A model generated the notes under the pieces. It was given only the letters and a program-made list of their open reading frames with translations, searched no databases and was not told the DNA's origin. Both the position numbers and the translations under genes were made by a program. Of a stretch of DNA of 64,000 bases, positions 39,605 to 52,505 are shown in pieces (the first letter of the stretch is position 1; every line of letters starts with the position of its first letter). The DNA comes from Paralvinella palmiformis (lineage: Eukaryota; Annelida; Polychaeta; Terebellida; Alvinellidae), in the NCBI GenBank assembly GCA_025642065.1, contig JAODUP010000417.1, forward strand, positions 531,001 through 595,000, written 5' to 3'.

Positions 39605-41640
39605 AGTGATATTTTATTAACCAAATTGAGCTACATTATGTAAAGAAAAGGGACATATGTTTGTTTATAAATATTTACTTCTTAAAACATACTGCGATAT
39701 TATAAGTTTATTGATTTTATGTATAAGAACATTTTCATGCAGACGGAATAACTAGCAAATTACACAATTTTAGAAATTCCAACAAAATGGTTTACATCAG
39801 TATACATTATATCGTGTACACTATCAATAACAAGTCATTCCCACGACAGTTATCATTGGCTATCCTTGATTGATGAAGGGTTTGCTAGCATATTTTCCTT
39901 CAGTGGTTAGTCCACTAGTATATAGGACGCACTGGGATTAATCAACGATGATATATATACCCCATTTTAGCATGTCATGACTCAGACAATATCAATATTA
40001 TTATTCTGAATTTCAGCTATTTTTACGAACGAGTAAACCATGCGTAAGGTTCTAACAAGGAATGTATTGTCCTAGTGTTTAAATTAGAACATCAAAGCTT
40101 CTACATTTTCATTTTTCTTTGCCAATTTCATCACGTCTTGTGTGTGTATAATCGTAGACATCCATTGACATACTTCATATAAATGCCAGCTAAATATACT
40201 TACAAGTATATGAAGAGGAAACATAGGCAACACTATCAAGCAGTTGTATTATATTTTCTTCTCCTTATTTTGTATTTTATTGTCACACGATCTTCATTAA
40301 TGAAATTGAGAATGTCTACTTGTATAGACATGTCTGTCTCTATCTTGTAAACGTTTCTTCACCAGACTTATTATGTAAATTTTGATATTGATTTATATTA
40401 TCACATCATACAGTAGATGGTAGGATCTGTGAGTAAAAACCAGATTTAAGTAATATTATGAGATCAATCAACAATGACTGCTATCCGATTTGATCCCTAG
40501 AGTACTTATATTAAAAACGCTTATTACCAACTGTCCCTATTTGATATTCTGAGAGCGTCCGAGATAAGAATAATTTATTGCCTTAGCAATAGCTCAACGT
40601 CCTAAGATTGTCTGTTTGGTCTGTTAAGTGCTCCAAAGCCATATACTTGACGCATTGATTAGTTTAAGATATCTAGATCCATGCATAGATAAATGAACTA
40701 ATTTAACACTAACTTGGCAGGAAATCTGAAATTTCACTAAGTTTAATTGGCCTATGACGTAATCATTAACTCAATATAGCTTAAAGAATATAGGACAAAA
40801 TAAGACAAATTGATGTCAAATTCTCCATTTCTGTTGTATAATTCAGAATAAGAATAAGCATGTTTTCATTTATTACTACGAACGTTTGTTTTGATTATAT
40901 GAATATTTTACTTCCTAAATGATAACATGAGAAGCCAATTTTACATAGGTTTTGTGATTAAATTGAGCGGCTGGTTATATCATTTTTAAATAGGGTAAGC
41001 ATAATTCGAAATAGTTCACGTTAACATCGGATAATAATGCATAATCATTATACATATCATGAAAACTAGTTTTCATGCTTAACCTATCACCGAATGGCGC
41101 TTAAAGCAAAACGAAAATATTACGGCTAGATCTTATTAATATCATATGTAATTATTTTATGTAGACAACAATCGAAGCAAACAATTTTATGTTTAAAATA
41201 GAACAATTATGAAAGTGTATCCGAAACGTTTACAACTCTGTCATTCAAAAGAAATCCTTGTAATGTTTGTAAACTGTTTCAACGTAATGTTTATTTCAAA
41301 ATTATATTGAAACAAAGTTTAAAATATTCATTTTTTCAGAGAATAATATGGACAAAATAAGTGTTAAGAGAAAGTAATCCAAATATATTCGGATACATTG
41401 TTTTATTAGATACAGGAACTTTTAAATATCTTAACGAATAGATGAATACTTTGAATAATTTTATGTTATTTTATATTATCACGGGAGAATATAACATATA
41501 TGTGCTGATGTTTGTATCCTTCTGACATGGACTTATTATGTGGTATATTAAGATTCAAATCAAATATGTTCTCATGAGAATACCCAACAATGGCAAATCT
41601 ACTATCTCCGTATTGTTCTACGTCAAAGTAATTGTATGCG
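39605..41640 (+). repeat. Module C, unit 4 copy
   Basis: Colinear with 1-1,800: GAGCTACATTATGTAAAGAA (AAGCTACACTATGTAAAAAA at position 4), CTGCGATATTATAAGTTT, AGAGGAAACATAGGCAA, CATACAGTAGATGGTAGG, CAATGACTGCTATCCGATTT, TTAAGTGCTCCAAAGCCATA and TTTTCATGCTTAACCTATC. It shows that module C extends at least to the window start in unit 1. The hairpin found at 615-659 is absent here. Confidence 0.83.
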
Positions 41641-41689
41641 CATCAAAATTATTTATATTGAAGGTAGTTAAAATATAATAAAAAAAAAT

Positions 41690-42125
41690 ATTTGATTTAC
41701 AGATATCGTTTAAGATTACTATGTACAACAAATATATGAAGTAGATCATAATTAAGATTTCTAAGTGTTTAACCATATTCAGTCTTTGGAAGAATTGAAG
41801 ACAATAGGAGTGAGTATGTAAATGCACAGACAGCACGAAATATAACATTCGATATAAATCACTTCGGTCAGACCTGACTAAAATATCTACAAGTTTAATA
41901 TCTGCCAAGATCAATCATCTCAGTAATGGAGTGTTGGGGGAAATTACAATAGATGGTCAGGTGGTGAGAGTTCCATTTACAAATTACGGTCGGCTGTGAG
42001 ACTGGCGTGCCACATGATATGTAGGGTATATTAGGTAGGGATAATAAATTTGGCATATAATGTTCACCAAGAACCATTATTGCTGATTTCATTCTACGCT
42101 TCAAAGCACGTTTAGTTTAAATTCT
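41690..42125 (+). repeat. Module D, unit 4 copy (left third)
   Basis: It matches 3,880-4,310 and ends at GCACGTTTAGTTT. Core at 41,866-42,005. The minus strand keeps a 60-codon frame from ATG (41,895-42,077) of exactly the same length as in units 1 and 3. By eye there are about 25 base differences from the unit 3 frame and at least 13 amino-acid changes. The remaining two thirds of D are missing. Confidence 0.82.
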
Positions 42126-42262
42126 CACATTTCATTTATTACTGACTTCCACACCTTACATTTTCATTTTTAATACGATGGTTTGTGATTGTGTGGTATT
42201 AATACGTAATTCATATATAAACAAAATATACATAAACATGCCCTTTCAGACACTACACCTCC

Positions 42263-42372
42263 CCCCCCACACACAAACATGCCCACACATACGCATACAT
42301 ACACACTCACATACGCATAATACACTCACGCACGCACACAAACAAACACGCACACACACACACAAACACTTA
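42263..42372. repeat. CA-rich microsatellite
   Basis: Imperfect CA repeats with CATACA and GCACAC interruptions, preceded by a CCCCCCCC run and followed by a short TA tract. Confidence 0.93.
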
Positions 42373-42379
42373 TATATAT

Positions 42380-42900
42380 ATAAATATATATTAGATACAA
42401 TCTGTCAATCGTCCATTGCTCTCTTTGAACACTACTCTGTCACGTCGGATAATAATCATTTTCTAGGACATTTTATGTGTGATTAGGAAAACATACATCT
42501 TTGATCTGCCATGTCATTCATAAACTGATCTTGAAGCATATAAAATAATCATAGTGAATGCTCAAATAATCACTGTAGTCCTGATGTATGCTTACTCTCT
42601 AGGTTAGTCTATACAATAACTATGTATGGAGAACAACATATGTCCATGGTATACTGTAATTTGTAAATGGATCGTCCACCAGCTTTTCATATCGTCTAGA
42701 ATTTTCCATAGTCCATTACTGATATGATTGATCTCTGTAGAAATGGCATCGCCTATCTTTTATTTCAGTCATATCAGTACCACGTCACCAACGAAATTTA
42801 TCACTAAAAATATATCGAATTATGGAAAGATCGGTCGCTTGACGTGGAGCAGGAATTGTCATTTCTCTACGAACATTGAATAAATGGTTATTTTAAATAT
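42380..42900 (+). repeat. Module E, unit 4 copy
   Basis: It matches 18,410-18,850: TTAGATACAATCTGTCAATC, CTCTTTGAACACTACTCTGT, CTGTAATTTGTAAATGGATC, AGTCCATTACTGATATGATT and GGAGCAGGAATTGTCATTTC. Its middle is the inverted D core. It lies about 650 bp from the + oriented core of unit 4, so the two form a loose inverted repeat. Confidence 0.8.
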
Positions 42901-43012
42901 TCTCACACACATGCAAAGAGAAACATAGAGAGAGAGAGAAAGTGAGAGAAAGATAGACATAACTAGATGGACCCACTTTATCTGTGTCTGTGTATGTGTG
43001 TGCGTGAGAGTG

Positions 43013-43014
<2 letters not shown>

Positions 43015-43068
<54 letters not shown>
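43015..43068. repeat. (TA)n microsatellite
   Basis: About 26 TA units, preceded by a GA-rich patch (42,930-42,950) and a GT-rich patch. Confidence 0.97.
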
Positions 43069-43073
<5 letters not shown>

Positions 43074-43373
43074 AACCAAATGTGTAAATATATGCTGGCA
43101 TTGGAAATCGTGCAGTATGCAGTAGTTCACAATATACGTAAATTACTAAATAGCTAAGTTCATATCTAAAATGCCAAATGTCAACAAAAAATAGTCTTTG
43201 AAATAGATTTGAATCTGTAGTTGTAAAATTGATCATTATATCGTATGGAAATTAAATTGAATTGTATTTGCTTTTTTTTAAATTTAATTTGTTTTTTCTT
43301 CATTATAACATTTGGGCATTCTTCTTGGATATTTATGCCACATTTGATGGCACAGAACACCTTGGAAGACACG

Positions 43374-43375
<2 letters not shown>

Positions 43376-43431
<56 letters not shown>

Positions 43432-43455
43432 TTATTTATATTTATATATATATAA
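43376..43455. repeat. (TA)n with TTTA interruptions
   Basis: TA repeats with several TATTTA interruptions, at the left edge of module F. Confidence 0.95.
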
Positions 43456-43635
43456 TGTATCATGTAAGTTATAATAAAATATATTTCGGTGATAACTGGT
43501 GCTATGTTCCAAGAAGACTTGACACATCTATCACTTGATCCATTTACAAAGTGTTTTATCTCGCTCTGTATTATGTTTTGGTTACACACACACACATTGC
43601 CCGTGCCATACATCTGATCTATTTCCATCCAGATT
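43456..43635 (+). repeat. Module F, unit 4 copy (short)
   Basis: It matches 6,270-6,420: AATAAAATATATTTCGGTG, GCTATGTTCCAAGAAGACTT, GATCCATTTACAAAGTG and GTATTATGTTTTGGTTACAC. It is the last clear module of the array. Confidence 0.72.
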
Positions 43636-44814
43636 TCTTATTACACCAATGTAAGAAAGTTATGTCGTTGTTGCAATATGTTTGCGTTTATTAGCTTTGA
43701 TATGTATAATGTAGAATCTATATTGTTGTCCTCTTATGTGGTCTGGCGAAACGACCTATTAATTCATACAATGCTGCTTGATGGATGTATACTCCTGGAG
43801 TCGTTAGTTATTCCGGCAGGCATCTCCATGGGTATTAAGCTGCGGACAGAGTGTTTTCACATATTATGAGTAATTAGGTTACACTGATATTGGAAATTTG
43901 TTAAATGTATAGCTATTATAATCACGACGCGTCATTCGCAGTATCGGAGATCTGCCTGAAATCCGCTGTTCTCGACCATGGGTCAAGTAGATCAAGTGGA
44001 TAGGCGCTTTAATTTAGATCCCACCACACCTAACTGCATATACTTAGGGAGGCTAAATTAAGCGTGAATGAACGTTCCCTTAGTGATGAAAGAAAACGTA
44101 TGAGGGTTAGCTATTAGGTTCGAGTAAATCATAGTATTTACTCAGGTTTGAGACGATATTTCGTTCTAGTCCAGTAATAATCCATTGTGCGGTATTGCCA
44201 CTTTGTTTTTATTTTAGTTAAATCACTTCAGTGAGTCCATACTGAGTTAGTGTACATTCTCTTTGTCATGAACAAACTGAAATGTTTGTTAACACGCTGA
44301 GGGTATATAAAAGGCTTATATTTTCACTTAGGTTAGAGAATAACTTAGACGGCAGACTAGTCGGACTTGTATTGATACATGGTTCATATAGGTAGGATTT
44401 ATTCAGTTATTCGAACCCAGAATAAAGCTGAGATCTGTATCTGAGGTGTCGAAATGTTGTATACACAGGTTTCTTTTGGACCACAGAAAATTACTGTTAA
44501 ATGTAAAGTGTGGTGTCAAAAGAGTTTATGATATGTATGTAGCAAGTCATCATTGAACCACACCCACGCATTGTTTACTGCGAGCTGTGGTATCAAATTG
44601 TATGTTTTTACGTGCTTCTTAACTGGTTCCCACAGGCTGATGAGTAGACCAGACACATGCTTAGGTATACGCACACATCTATCAATATGTGGAGGTATGG
44701 AACATTTTATTTTTAGATTAATATATGTATAGTTGTATTTAGATTTATGGAGGTAGGTTTCGAAGGATGTTTAGATATGTTGATGCTCTGTGTTGCCTCT
44801 TTATATGTACCCTA
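43636..44814. other. Unassigned sequence after the array
   Basis: No matches to the modules seen. Slightly less AT-rich around 43,930-44,100. A 63-codon + frame (43,678-43,869) has no recognisable domain. Confidence 0.5.
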
Positions 44815-44909
44815 AAACACACACATACATACAACACACACACACACACACACACACAAGCACACACACAAGCACACACACACACATACACATACATACA
44901 TACATACAT

Positions 44910-44979
<70 letters not shown>

Positions 44980-44997
44980 GTAGGTGTGTAATATATA

Positions 44998-45042
<45 letters not shown>

Positions 45043-45060
45043 CACACACACACACACAAG
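44815..45060. repeat. Compound microsatellite CA-TA-GT-TA-CA
   Basis: CA-rich to 44,910, (TA)n to 44,942, (GT)n to 44,978, a short spacer, (TA)n at 45,003-45,038 and CA to 45,060. The CA-TA-GT and GT-TA-CA halves are each self-complementary. Confidence 0.97.
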
Positions 45061-47174
45061 CTCGCGCTCAAACAGTGTACAAGCACACATGTATTCATAC
45101 ATAGATGTATGCAGTGGTTACCAATAATAATGACGTAAACTCCAGCTATAAACTGCGGAAACCTTCTTCAATAGCATTAGCTGTCACATCGAGATACAGT
45201 AGTTACATTACATCATATATGGTATCATGTAAAATACGTAAATGGCAATTCCATCATTATCCACATTTACGAGTTCCAGACTCAATCTAGGTGGCAGGTA
45301 GAAACAAAATGCAGTACAGTCCGGGGCCAGTGGCAACACTATTGTGTTAGTGAATGCAGCGTCATTTGTGTGAAAGGATTGTCACAAAAAAGGCTTCTGT
45401 TCTTCCTTGGTTTTACTTACACGTTTTGTTTTATGAGGGAAGACTTAAATATTTCATATCAATACACTGTTATATTTCTTTAAAAAAGCCTTACTGTTGA
45501 TAAACAGAGAACAAATGTATTTGTGCAAGACCCCTGTAAACGAGAAATATAATGCCATTCATTTTATTTACTATTATTTTATTGTTAATGAAATACATTA
45601 ATAATAGTTAAATGTATACTTTACTTAACCTAGATACAAATTATATACACATACATACATACGTTGTTTTAGTGACATAAATTCCTTTGTTTCAACTAAT
45701 ATTACAGTCTATTAAATACTTACAGTAACGTTGAGAAAGTACATGTATTAGCATACTTATATATGTACACACATGCATACATACAGGCATAGATACATAC
45801 GTACGCAACCGCATACATACATACTCACACACACTCGATACATAATCAATGACTGGGCATATAGCATGACAACCGTGTCAATGTTTATGAGGTATGCTGG
45901 AAGTGCCAAAGTATACATTGTCAGAAAATCTGAATAGATTGAAATTTATTGTTAGGGGTCATTGCTAAAGTCAACGCGATATTCCTTCCCAGATACTGAA
46001 CATTGCACAATAAATGAATTTAATTGAAATTAAAATATATATTGCATAAAAACGCAATTCGTTTAATCACATTACGTTCCATCTATTCAGTAGAAAGTAT
46101 GTACCCATTCAGATACGATTAATTAAATTCTTACAATATGTAACTAGTCATTTAAAACAAAGAAATACATTTAATGTCTATCTTAATTTAAACGAGGAAA
46201 TATTCAAATGGTAATATTACACACAGTGTGGGTATATGGAATGTTCATTATACTTGCCTGTAATTTTAAGGACAGACAAGCTACACAATACTGTTACGGT
46301 GTAATAATTCTACTGAACATTTGGGTATTCCATCAACAGGTCAACGATGTTTACTGAAAATAGGAATCATTACTAACATTGATTTAATATTCTTCTCCAT
46401 TGACAATTTGCCTTTATCCATAGAATGATATATATCCCAACGAATTCTTTGATCGTCTCGCTGATTGATGACGGGTTCGTTCGTATCTCAACTTGCTGTT
46501 ATTCTTCACTTTACAACATGAATTGAGAAATCAATATTCTATACTAACATTGATGCATAAATCTAAATTTATGATTTCTGAGACTTATAGATCAGGTCGA
46601 TTATTGCTGAGAGGAATCCAATTTTTCAAGCATATCTGATTAATTTCTTCTTTTATTTGGCTGCATAACTTCAATATTATAAAAAAAAGAATATTAAAAC
46701 GCCACACCTGTTTCGGATATGATCTCTGAAAGTAATACGATCTTTGGTATATAATTGTCTTCCTTTGCTTATTTACTTTACATTTTCGTGCATTAATACC
46801 CAAATACTTTATTTACTTAATACCACGTTGTAAATCTTTTGTGTGTGTTTTTAACATCAGCACGGTTTTCAATTTTAGCTATGCAGACTGGTACAATGTT
46901 AAAGAAACGACCTTCTAAAATAAATACTAAAGATGATGTTCATGCTCATAAATTACTTCAGAGTTCACATTATATATCATGTCAAACGTATATATGTAGC
47001 CCGAGGTATCCGACATTGTATATGGTCAATGATTCATTTCTGGATTAAATATATTCATATTTGATTGTTTATTACTTGGCTGCTTAAAACAACACACTCA
47101 AAGTTATTATGTAAACATGGTAGCATAATTCTGTAATTTAATATGCCAGTATATTTGTTTACCTGGAACAGATC

Positions 47175-47176
<2 letters not shown>
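45061..47176. other. Unassigned sequence with a CATA tract
   Basis: Contains an irregular CATACATA tract (45,765-45,835). No module match, no pol III boxes and no supported gene. A 72-codon minus frame (46,585-46,803) has no domain. Confidence 0.5.
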
Positions 47177-47219
<43 letters not shown>

Positions 47220-47300
47220 ATAATAATAATAATAATATCAATAATGATACATATTTCAAAAACACCCTTACTAGCAGGAGCCATTCAAGGGCGATGTACA
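47177..47300 (-). repeat. (CTA)n-(ATA)n and SINE-B-like 3' tail
   Basis: About 14 CTA units (47,177-47,218) and six ATA units, followed by ACATATTTCAAAAACACCCT, TTACTAGCAGGAGCC and GGGCGATGTACAAATAA. This resembles 63,330-63,395 (GATATTTATAGAGTGCCC ... GAAGCTCTTTACAG) in the same orientation. Only the tail of the element is visible. Confidence 0.6.
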
Positions 47301-47433
47301 AATAATATGTAATATAATATATTAATACCCAAAATAATATGTCTGTAAAACTGCTATAAGATATTTATAAGAAAATTATTATTCATCTTTGAAAGTGACC
47401 TTGAACAGGTGTTATTTTTTCTAATACCAATAA

Positions 47434-47437
47434 TACC

Positions 47438-47474
<37 letters not shown>

Positions 47475-47475
47475 T
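47434..47475. repeat. (AAT)n microsatellite
   Basis: About 14 AAT units preceded by two AATACC variants. It is followed by TGCATTTATAGAAATATAT, which may be another worn SINE-B tail. Confidence 0.93.
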
Positions 47476-48614
47476 ACAATTGCATTTATAGAAATATATA
47501 TGATCTGTGGCAATAGTAATCTATGATGACCCATACAATTTGTATATCAATATTTATCACAACCGAATTTATGACATTGAACAAAATTCATAAAATTAGA
47601 AAATCCCTCCCGTATAAACTGTGGTATGTTAAAACATGAACATGGTTATAAATTTTAACTTTCTTTCAGCCGATACTTTCTTCAAAGAAAGTTTAAAAAT
47701 ATACTAACATACGTATGCGTAAACATTGATATTATACGGCAGCGAAGGTGAATACACTATATTAACAGCAATTCGTGTAACTAATGTTTAGTTTAACTTA
47801 CACTAAATAATAATTTTTGTAGACGAATATAGCTTGGAATAGGCTTCTTTTCAATTTGTAATGCAGATTCCTAAGAGCATCTTGATACTGGAATATCATC
47901 ATTAGTATCCACAACAGTCTATCAGGGATATATATATAAATATATATATAGTCCATCCCACATGATATATATTTGTCTGCTCCTTAATTGTTTTCGGTGT
48001 AATTAATATTGAATTTGGTTCAAATTTGTTTCACATTTGTGTGATGGTTGATTATTCAATTCAAATTCTAAGGTCCTTCGGTCAGCATAGTCATTTTATA
48101 CCAATTCATGTCATATCTTAGACTTAATTGGTTCTGAAATCAAATGAGAACAATCATATTTTAATGTGATTGGCTGAAAAGTTATTCCTTATTTACACAG
48201 GTGCATCAGATGAATGTTAATTTGCATCAATCTATATATAAATAGACATACCCAATAAGATCGAATTAGGCAAATACAATTTTTTTGATCGATTACAGGC
48301 AACATTATTTTGTATACTGAAACATACGGATACTAAAGTATCTTTGGCAAAGTTTCTATTGTATACGGTCATTTCAAAATAACATAAACCGATTATATAT
48401 TTTTAAAAAACGCCGTTTCAATTTAGTAGAAGTAAGACGTTAATTCTGAGAATGGTCTTATTCAGATATCGGTTATGATGTTGGTTATTTATATGGCCCT
48501 TGGAGCTAAAACACTGCATAGTAAAAGTAGAAAACATTTGGCAGGAACGACTTAGGATGGACAGATGATTTACCTATTATTCGGAACACACGTTCTAAAA
48601 ATATTGGTTCGACA
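47476..48614. other. Unassigned AT-rich sequence
   Basis: No feature recognised. Confidence 0.5.
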
Positions 48615-48802
48615 GATGAAGATGATGGTTGATTTTTACCGTCACTTTTGTGCACATGATCGTCTATATAGGCTGAGCAAGATCCAAATGTACTGAAGCG
48701 AAATCAAAGATAAAACTCATTTCACATTTGCCGACGCCGGGATTCGGACTCAGGTGGTAGTGATCAGTGATCAAACGCGCTACCGGTTATACCACGGAGA
48801 CA
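48615..48802 (-). mobile_element. SINE family A, near-full copy
   Basis: The minus strand starts TGTCTCCGTGGTATAACCGG (A box at about 48,776-48,797). Its B-box-like GAGTCCGAATCCC is at 48,740-48,752, and the shared body includes TGTGCACAAAAGTGAC. It ends in a CATCATCTTCATC tail. Same layout as 17,539-17,732, about 80% identical by eye. Confidence 0.85.
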
Positions 48803-50532
48803 AAGAAAGGCCATAAAGTTTATGCCAATTTAGATGGGAAGTCTACTAGGATATTGTGTTCTACTTTAATACTCTTATAAAAACATAAACGAAATAGCCC
48901 CATGCATGTTACGTGATCCACGTTACACACGGTACTGGTTAATGTGATCCTAATGATGAAATAATACACTCTGAAACTAAAGTTAAGCCGTTTCATATAA
49001 TTATATGGCATGATAGATATTAGAAATTGATATGTTCAGGCATTGTGAAAACACTAATATATACTAATGATGGTATTTACTTTACGTATGTGACAGGAAG
49101 AGTATATCATTATATTAATCGTAAGGTAAATGTTTTTGTTTTTTAAATAATAATAAACATGATTTATTTTTCCATCCATTTAAATACTGAAGAGGATATT
49201 TGGCAGGACTCCTCATAACAACCCTGACAACGAACCCTCATAAATGTACGACATATTTGTTATATGCTATGTGATTAAATTAAAATAACAATGCTACGTG
49301 AATGTTCCTTTTTTGATGGACAACATATTAAACTGTATTATAATTGCAATGTTTAACTTATTGTAATAAAGTCACATAAATTAGAGGAAACATACAGTTA
49401 TTTCTCAGTAGTTATTGTTATTATTTAATTGATACCAGTTTATAGTCGCTTTAAATAACATTGACTTAATGATTTATACATTTATTGAAATGAAATGAGA
49501 ATATAATCCTCAATTTTTCGATAATGCGTAAAATGTGCCGTAATACAGAGGTGAAAGAAGAATACATCATTACAATATTTTTAAATTAAATAGTTCGATA
49601 AAATAGCCTTCTATATAAAATAGAAGTGACATCAAAATTGACCGAGAAATGAAATTTGCTCCAGTACCTTAGATACTGAGTTATTGGCTTGTTCTCAGAT
49701 AAACACATCTAACACGGCACAAACGTTATACATTTATATATCAACCAACTTCTTCATCAATCGGATTATTTTTCGATACAATGTGACTATTATAAAAGCT
49801 ATCCACACGGCTACATTGAAAACATTTCACCGACATATCGTGCTATGTACTGTAGAATGTAATTGCTGATCATTAGCCTGAATTATATTTCATATTTTCT
49901 TTACATATTAAAACTCTATATATGTTTTAACCAGAAACAAACGGAATAATGTTTAAGGACTGATTTTAAGGACTGATTATAAGTATGTACAATATATCAA
50001 ACTAGTAGACTTTCTGAATACAAAGTAGTTTTATATGAAGGCTAATTTGTATTCTTGTAGCACATTAAACCAAAACACATAACATGAAACCTTTGCCAAC
50101 TGATATTACAATAGTTCACTGTTTTCTGTATCTCTTCCATAATAACTATATTCTGTAGCATGTTGGACTATTTTATTAAATCTCTGATTTAACGTACAAT
50201 GCGGTTGTCGTTTGTTTGCTGTTGTTTGAAAGAATAAATATTTTTAAAACAATAACATAGAGAAGGAATGATACACTTAGAAATTGTGACACATGACAAA
50301 GATTTCCGACGTTCGGCTCTCAAAGGAACAATCTCAAAACCCCATATGGTAGATGGATGTTAACTCACAACTCAGATATATTCATAGGAATGTTCGGATG
50401 ACTAAGCTATCGAAGTGTCACTTAATATCATAGACTTCATAGTTAATGAACGTATGCCTAATGCCCAATATAATATAGGTTATTGAATTTTAATTTAATT
50501 ATCCGTTATTGCTGACATAAAATGGTTGTCTG

Positions 50533-50538
<6 letters not shown>
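48803..50538. other. Unassigned AT-rich sequence
   Basis: No module match and no pol III boxes. Open frames of 61-63 codons (48,820 minus, 49,684 plus) show no domain. Confidence 0.5.

Positions 50539-50631
<93 letters not shown>
50539..50631. repeat. Compound (TA)n-(GT)n microsatellite
   Basis: About 15 TA units followed by about 30 GT units with one TATG interruption. Confidence 0.98.
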
Positions 50632-51114
50632 TTATTACAAAAAAGTTAGTTATTCAATAAGTTTCTGTTATAAGAAAACCCATCTGAGTTTTTAATATGT
50701 GGCCCAAGAATTATGTGATCAAGATAATAAGAATCTTGTCTTAGTCAATTTAGCGTATTTGTTGTAATAAAAGGTCTGCAATAAAGCAACCATATAGTCC
50801 CTTAAATATTATTTCATCTTTTTATTTCTTCAGAAATGTCCTACTTCAGTTTACTATTTCTATTATTTCTAAGTATTAATAAAGACAATCCCGAATAAAG
50901 ATACCACACTACCACTAACTTCAGTACAACGCGACATATAAGAAACGTTATGGTAAGTAGAATATCCAATGGCCTTGTTTTGGCAATATAGGTCTATTAA
51001 ATTAAGAATAGTGAAATAGAGATTTTATTTCACTTTTAGAAATAATCTATAATAGCACTTTCTAAATAATTACAAATATCAAAAGCTAAAAACATAAAAA
51101 AGAATAATATAGAT
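50632..51114. other. Unassigned AT-rich sequence
   Basis: No feature recognised. Confidence 0.5.
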
Positions 51115-51490
51115 CTTCAAGAGGTTATATAAAGGCAACCACAACATAAATTATACCATTCATTATACATCAGACGTGAACAATGCATCAGGATATTTAA
51201 TATCCGCCAACATCAATCATCCCAGTAATGGACTACTGAGGGAAATTACAATATAGGAAGATGATGTCGTGAAACTTTTATTGATAACTTACGGTCTACT
51301 ATGAGACTACTGGGTCACGTGAAACGTTAAGTATATTATCAGCTAAGCTAAATTTGGAATATTAGACCCACTAAGGACCATTAATGCTGATTATATTCTA
51401 CGCATCAAAGCACGTTTAGGTCGAGTAGTTGTAGATCAAAGCTCGTTTTATCACAGTATAAGGTGACGAATGAGTAAGGGGTGATTTGGT
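51115..51490 (+). repeat. Module D, outlying copy, left part
   Basis: It matches 4,010-4,340: AGAGGTTATATAAAGGC, AATATCCGCCAACATCAATC, CAGTAATGGACTACTGAGGG, AATATTAGACCCACTAAGG and ACGCATCAAAGCACGTTTAG. The + frame of the core is kept in phase with a one-codon insertion, but it has an internal stop. The similarity ends near 51,490, where a LINE begins. Confidence 0.82.
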
Positions 51491-51494
51491 CATA

Positions 51495-52505
51495 CTAAGT
51501 ACGCTGCAAACGTAAGATGATTGGTGAGCGGTAACATTATGTGTTATTATGTAGTTTCTGAACGCAGTATCATTATGTGTTCTTATGTAGTTTCTGAAAG
51601 CAAGGTCTACATTACTTCTATGTCCAGATCGCTGTCGTCTGTTATTCTACTAAGTTTAGCACGAATGCAATTCCCGATTATCTGCGACTCGTGATCAAAA
51701 AGGAATGGTTGATCAGCGAAGAATGTATCTAATGTACACTCATATGACATGGGACCTCTACAACATATTCTGGAAGACTGTTCCATTATCAGCCATACAA
51801 ATCAGCCATTTTACTTTGTTCCTTCAATAATGTATTCTGGTTATCCTCTTGTATTGTGCATATCTTCCATTCAGTATCTTATAGACTTCTATCATATCTC
51901 ATCGAATTCGTCTGGGCACCAATTTTGGAATATCGAATTCATTTAAAATGCCACTGTAACCTAGCTCCTGTATCCCAGGTGACATCTGTGTAGCTCTCCT
52001 TTGGACATTTTCTATGGTTATAATGTCCTTCTCCCTAAACAGAAAACATACAGATTGCGCATATTCAAGGTGTTGGCAGACCATACCCATAAATAGCCAT
52101 CTAAACCTTTTGATATCAAGGTAACTGAATGATCTAATTAATTCCATGGGCTGATTTGTTTTCTTAACTTTCTCCTGTGTATGGTCTTTTCTCCAGTATA
52201 TGGTCTTGCCTTGGCTGACCCTCTGCAATACGATCCTATTCCTTTCTTCTCCTTGAGTGTCCAAATAATATTGTCTATCCGGTGGTATTTTCTTTCTGCT
52301 TCTGGGCGTCATAATTTTATACTTTTGAAGGTGGAACCGCAGAAGCCACTTGGTTTCCCATTCTTGTAGTGAGTTGAGGTCTTCTTCTAACTGATCCTGA
52401 TCATTCAAAGAAGTAATATGCCGGAATATTTGCGGAGATCTTTGATAAACAGTACAGGCTTGACCGGTCCTAACACGCTTCCCTGAGGGGATGATATGCT
52501 GCTCG
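51495..52505 (-). mobile_element. CR1/Rex1-type LINE relic, minus strand
   Basis: A 5'-truncated, dead non-LTR retrotransposon inserted into module D. Reading the minus strand from 52,490: PQGSVLGP and VLFIKDL in one frame, then a jump to FRHITSLNDQDQLEEDLNSL, QEWETKWLLRFH, LDTQGEE, NQPMELIRSFSYLDI, QHLEYAQSV, IENVQRRATQM and RRIRDMIEVYKILNG. These are the usual landmarks from RT motif B to the thumb. The catalytic YADD region between INDL and FRHI is deleted and the frame shifts there. A 204-codon open stretch (51,899-52,513) is a remnant of this element. Near 51,537-51,602 a 36-bp segment is tandemly repeated. Confidence 0.92.

Noticed and set aside
46585..46803. 72-codon minus-strand frame
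   Set aside because: No domain, no second copy, and the length is within chance for this base composition.
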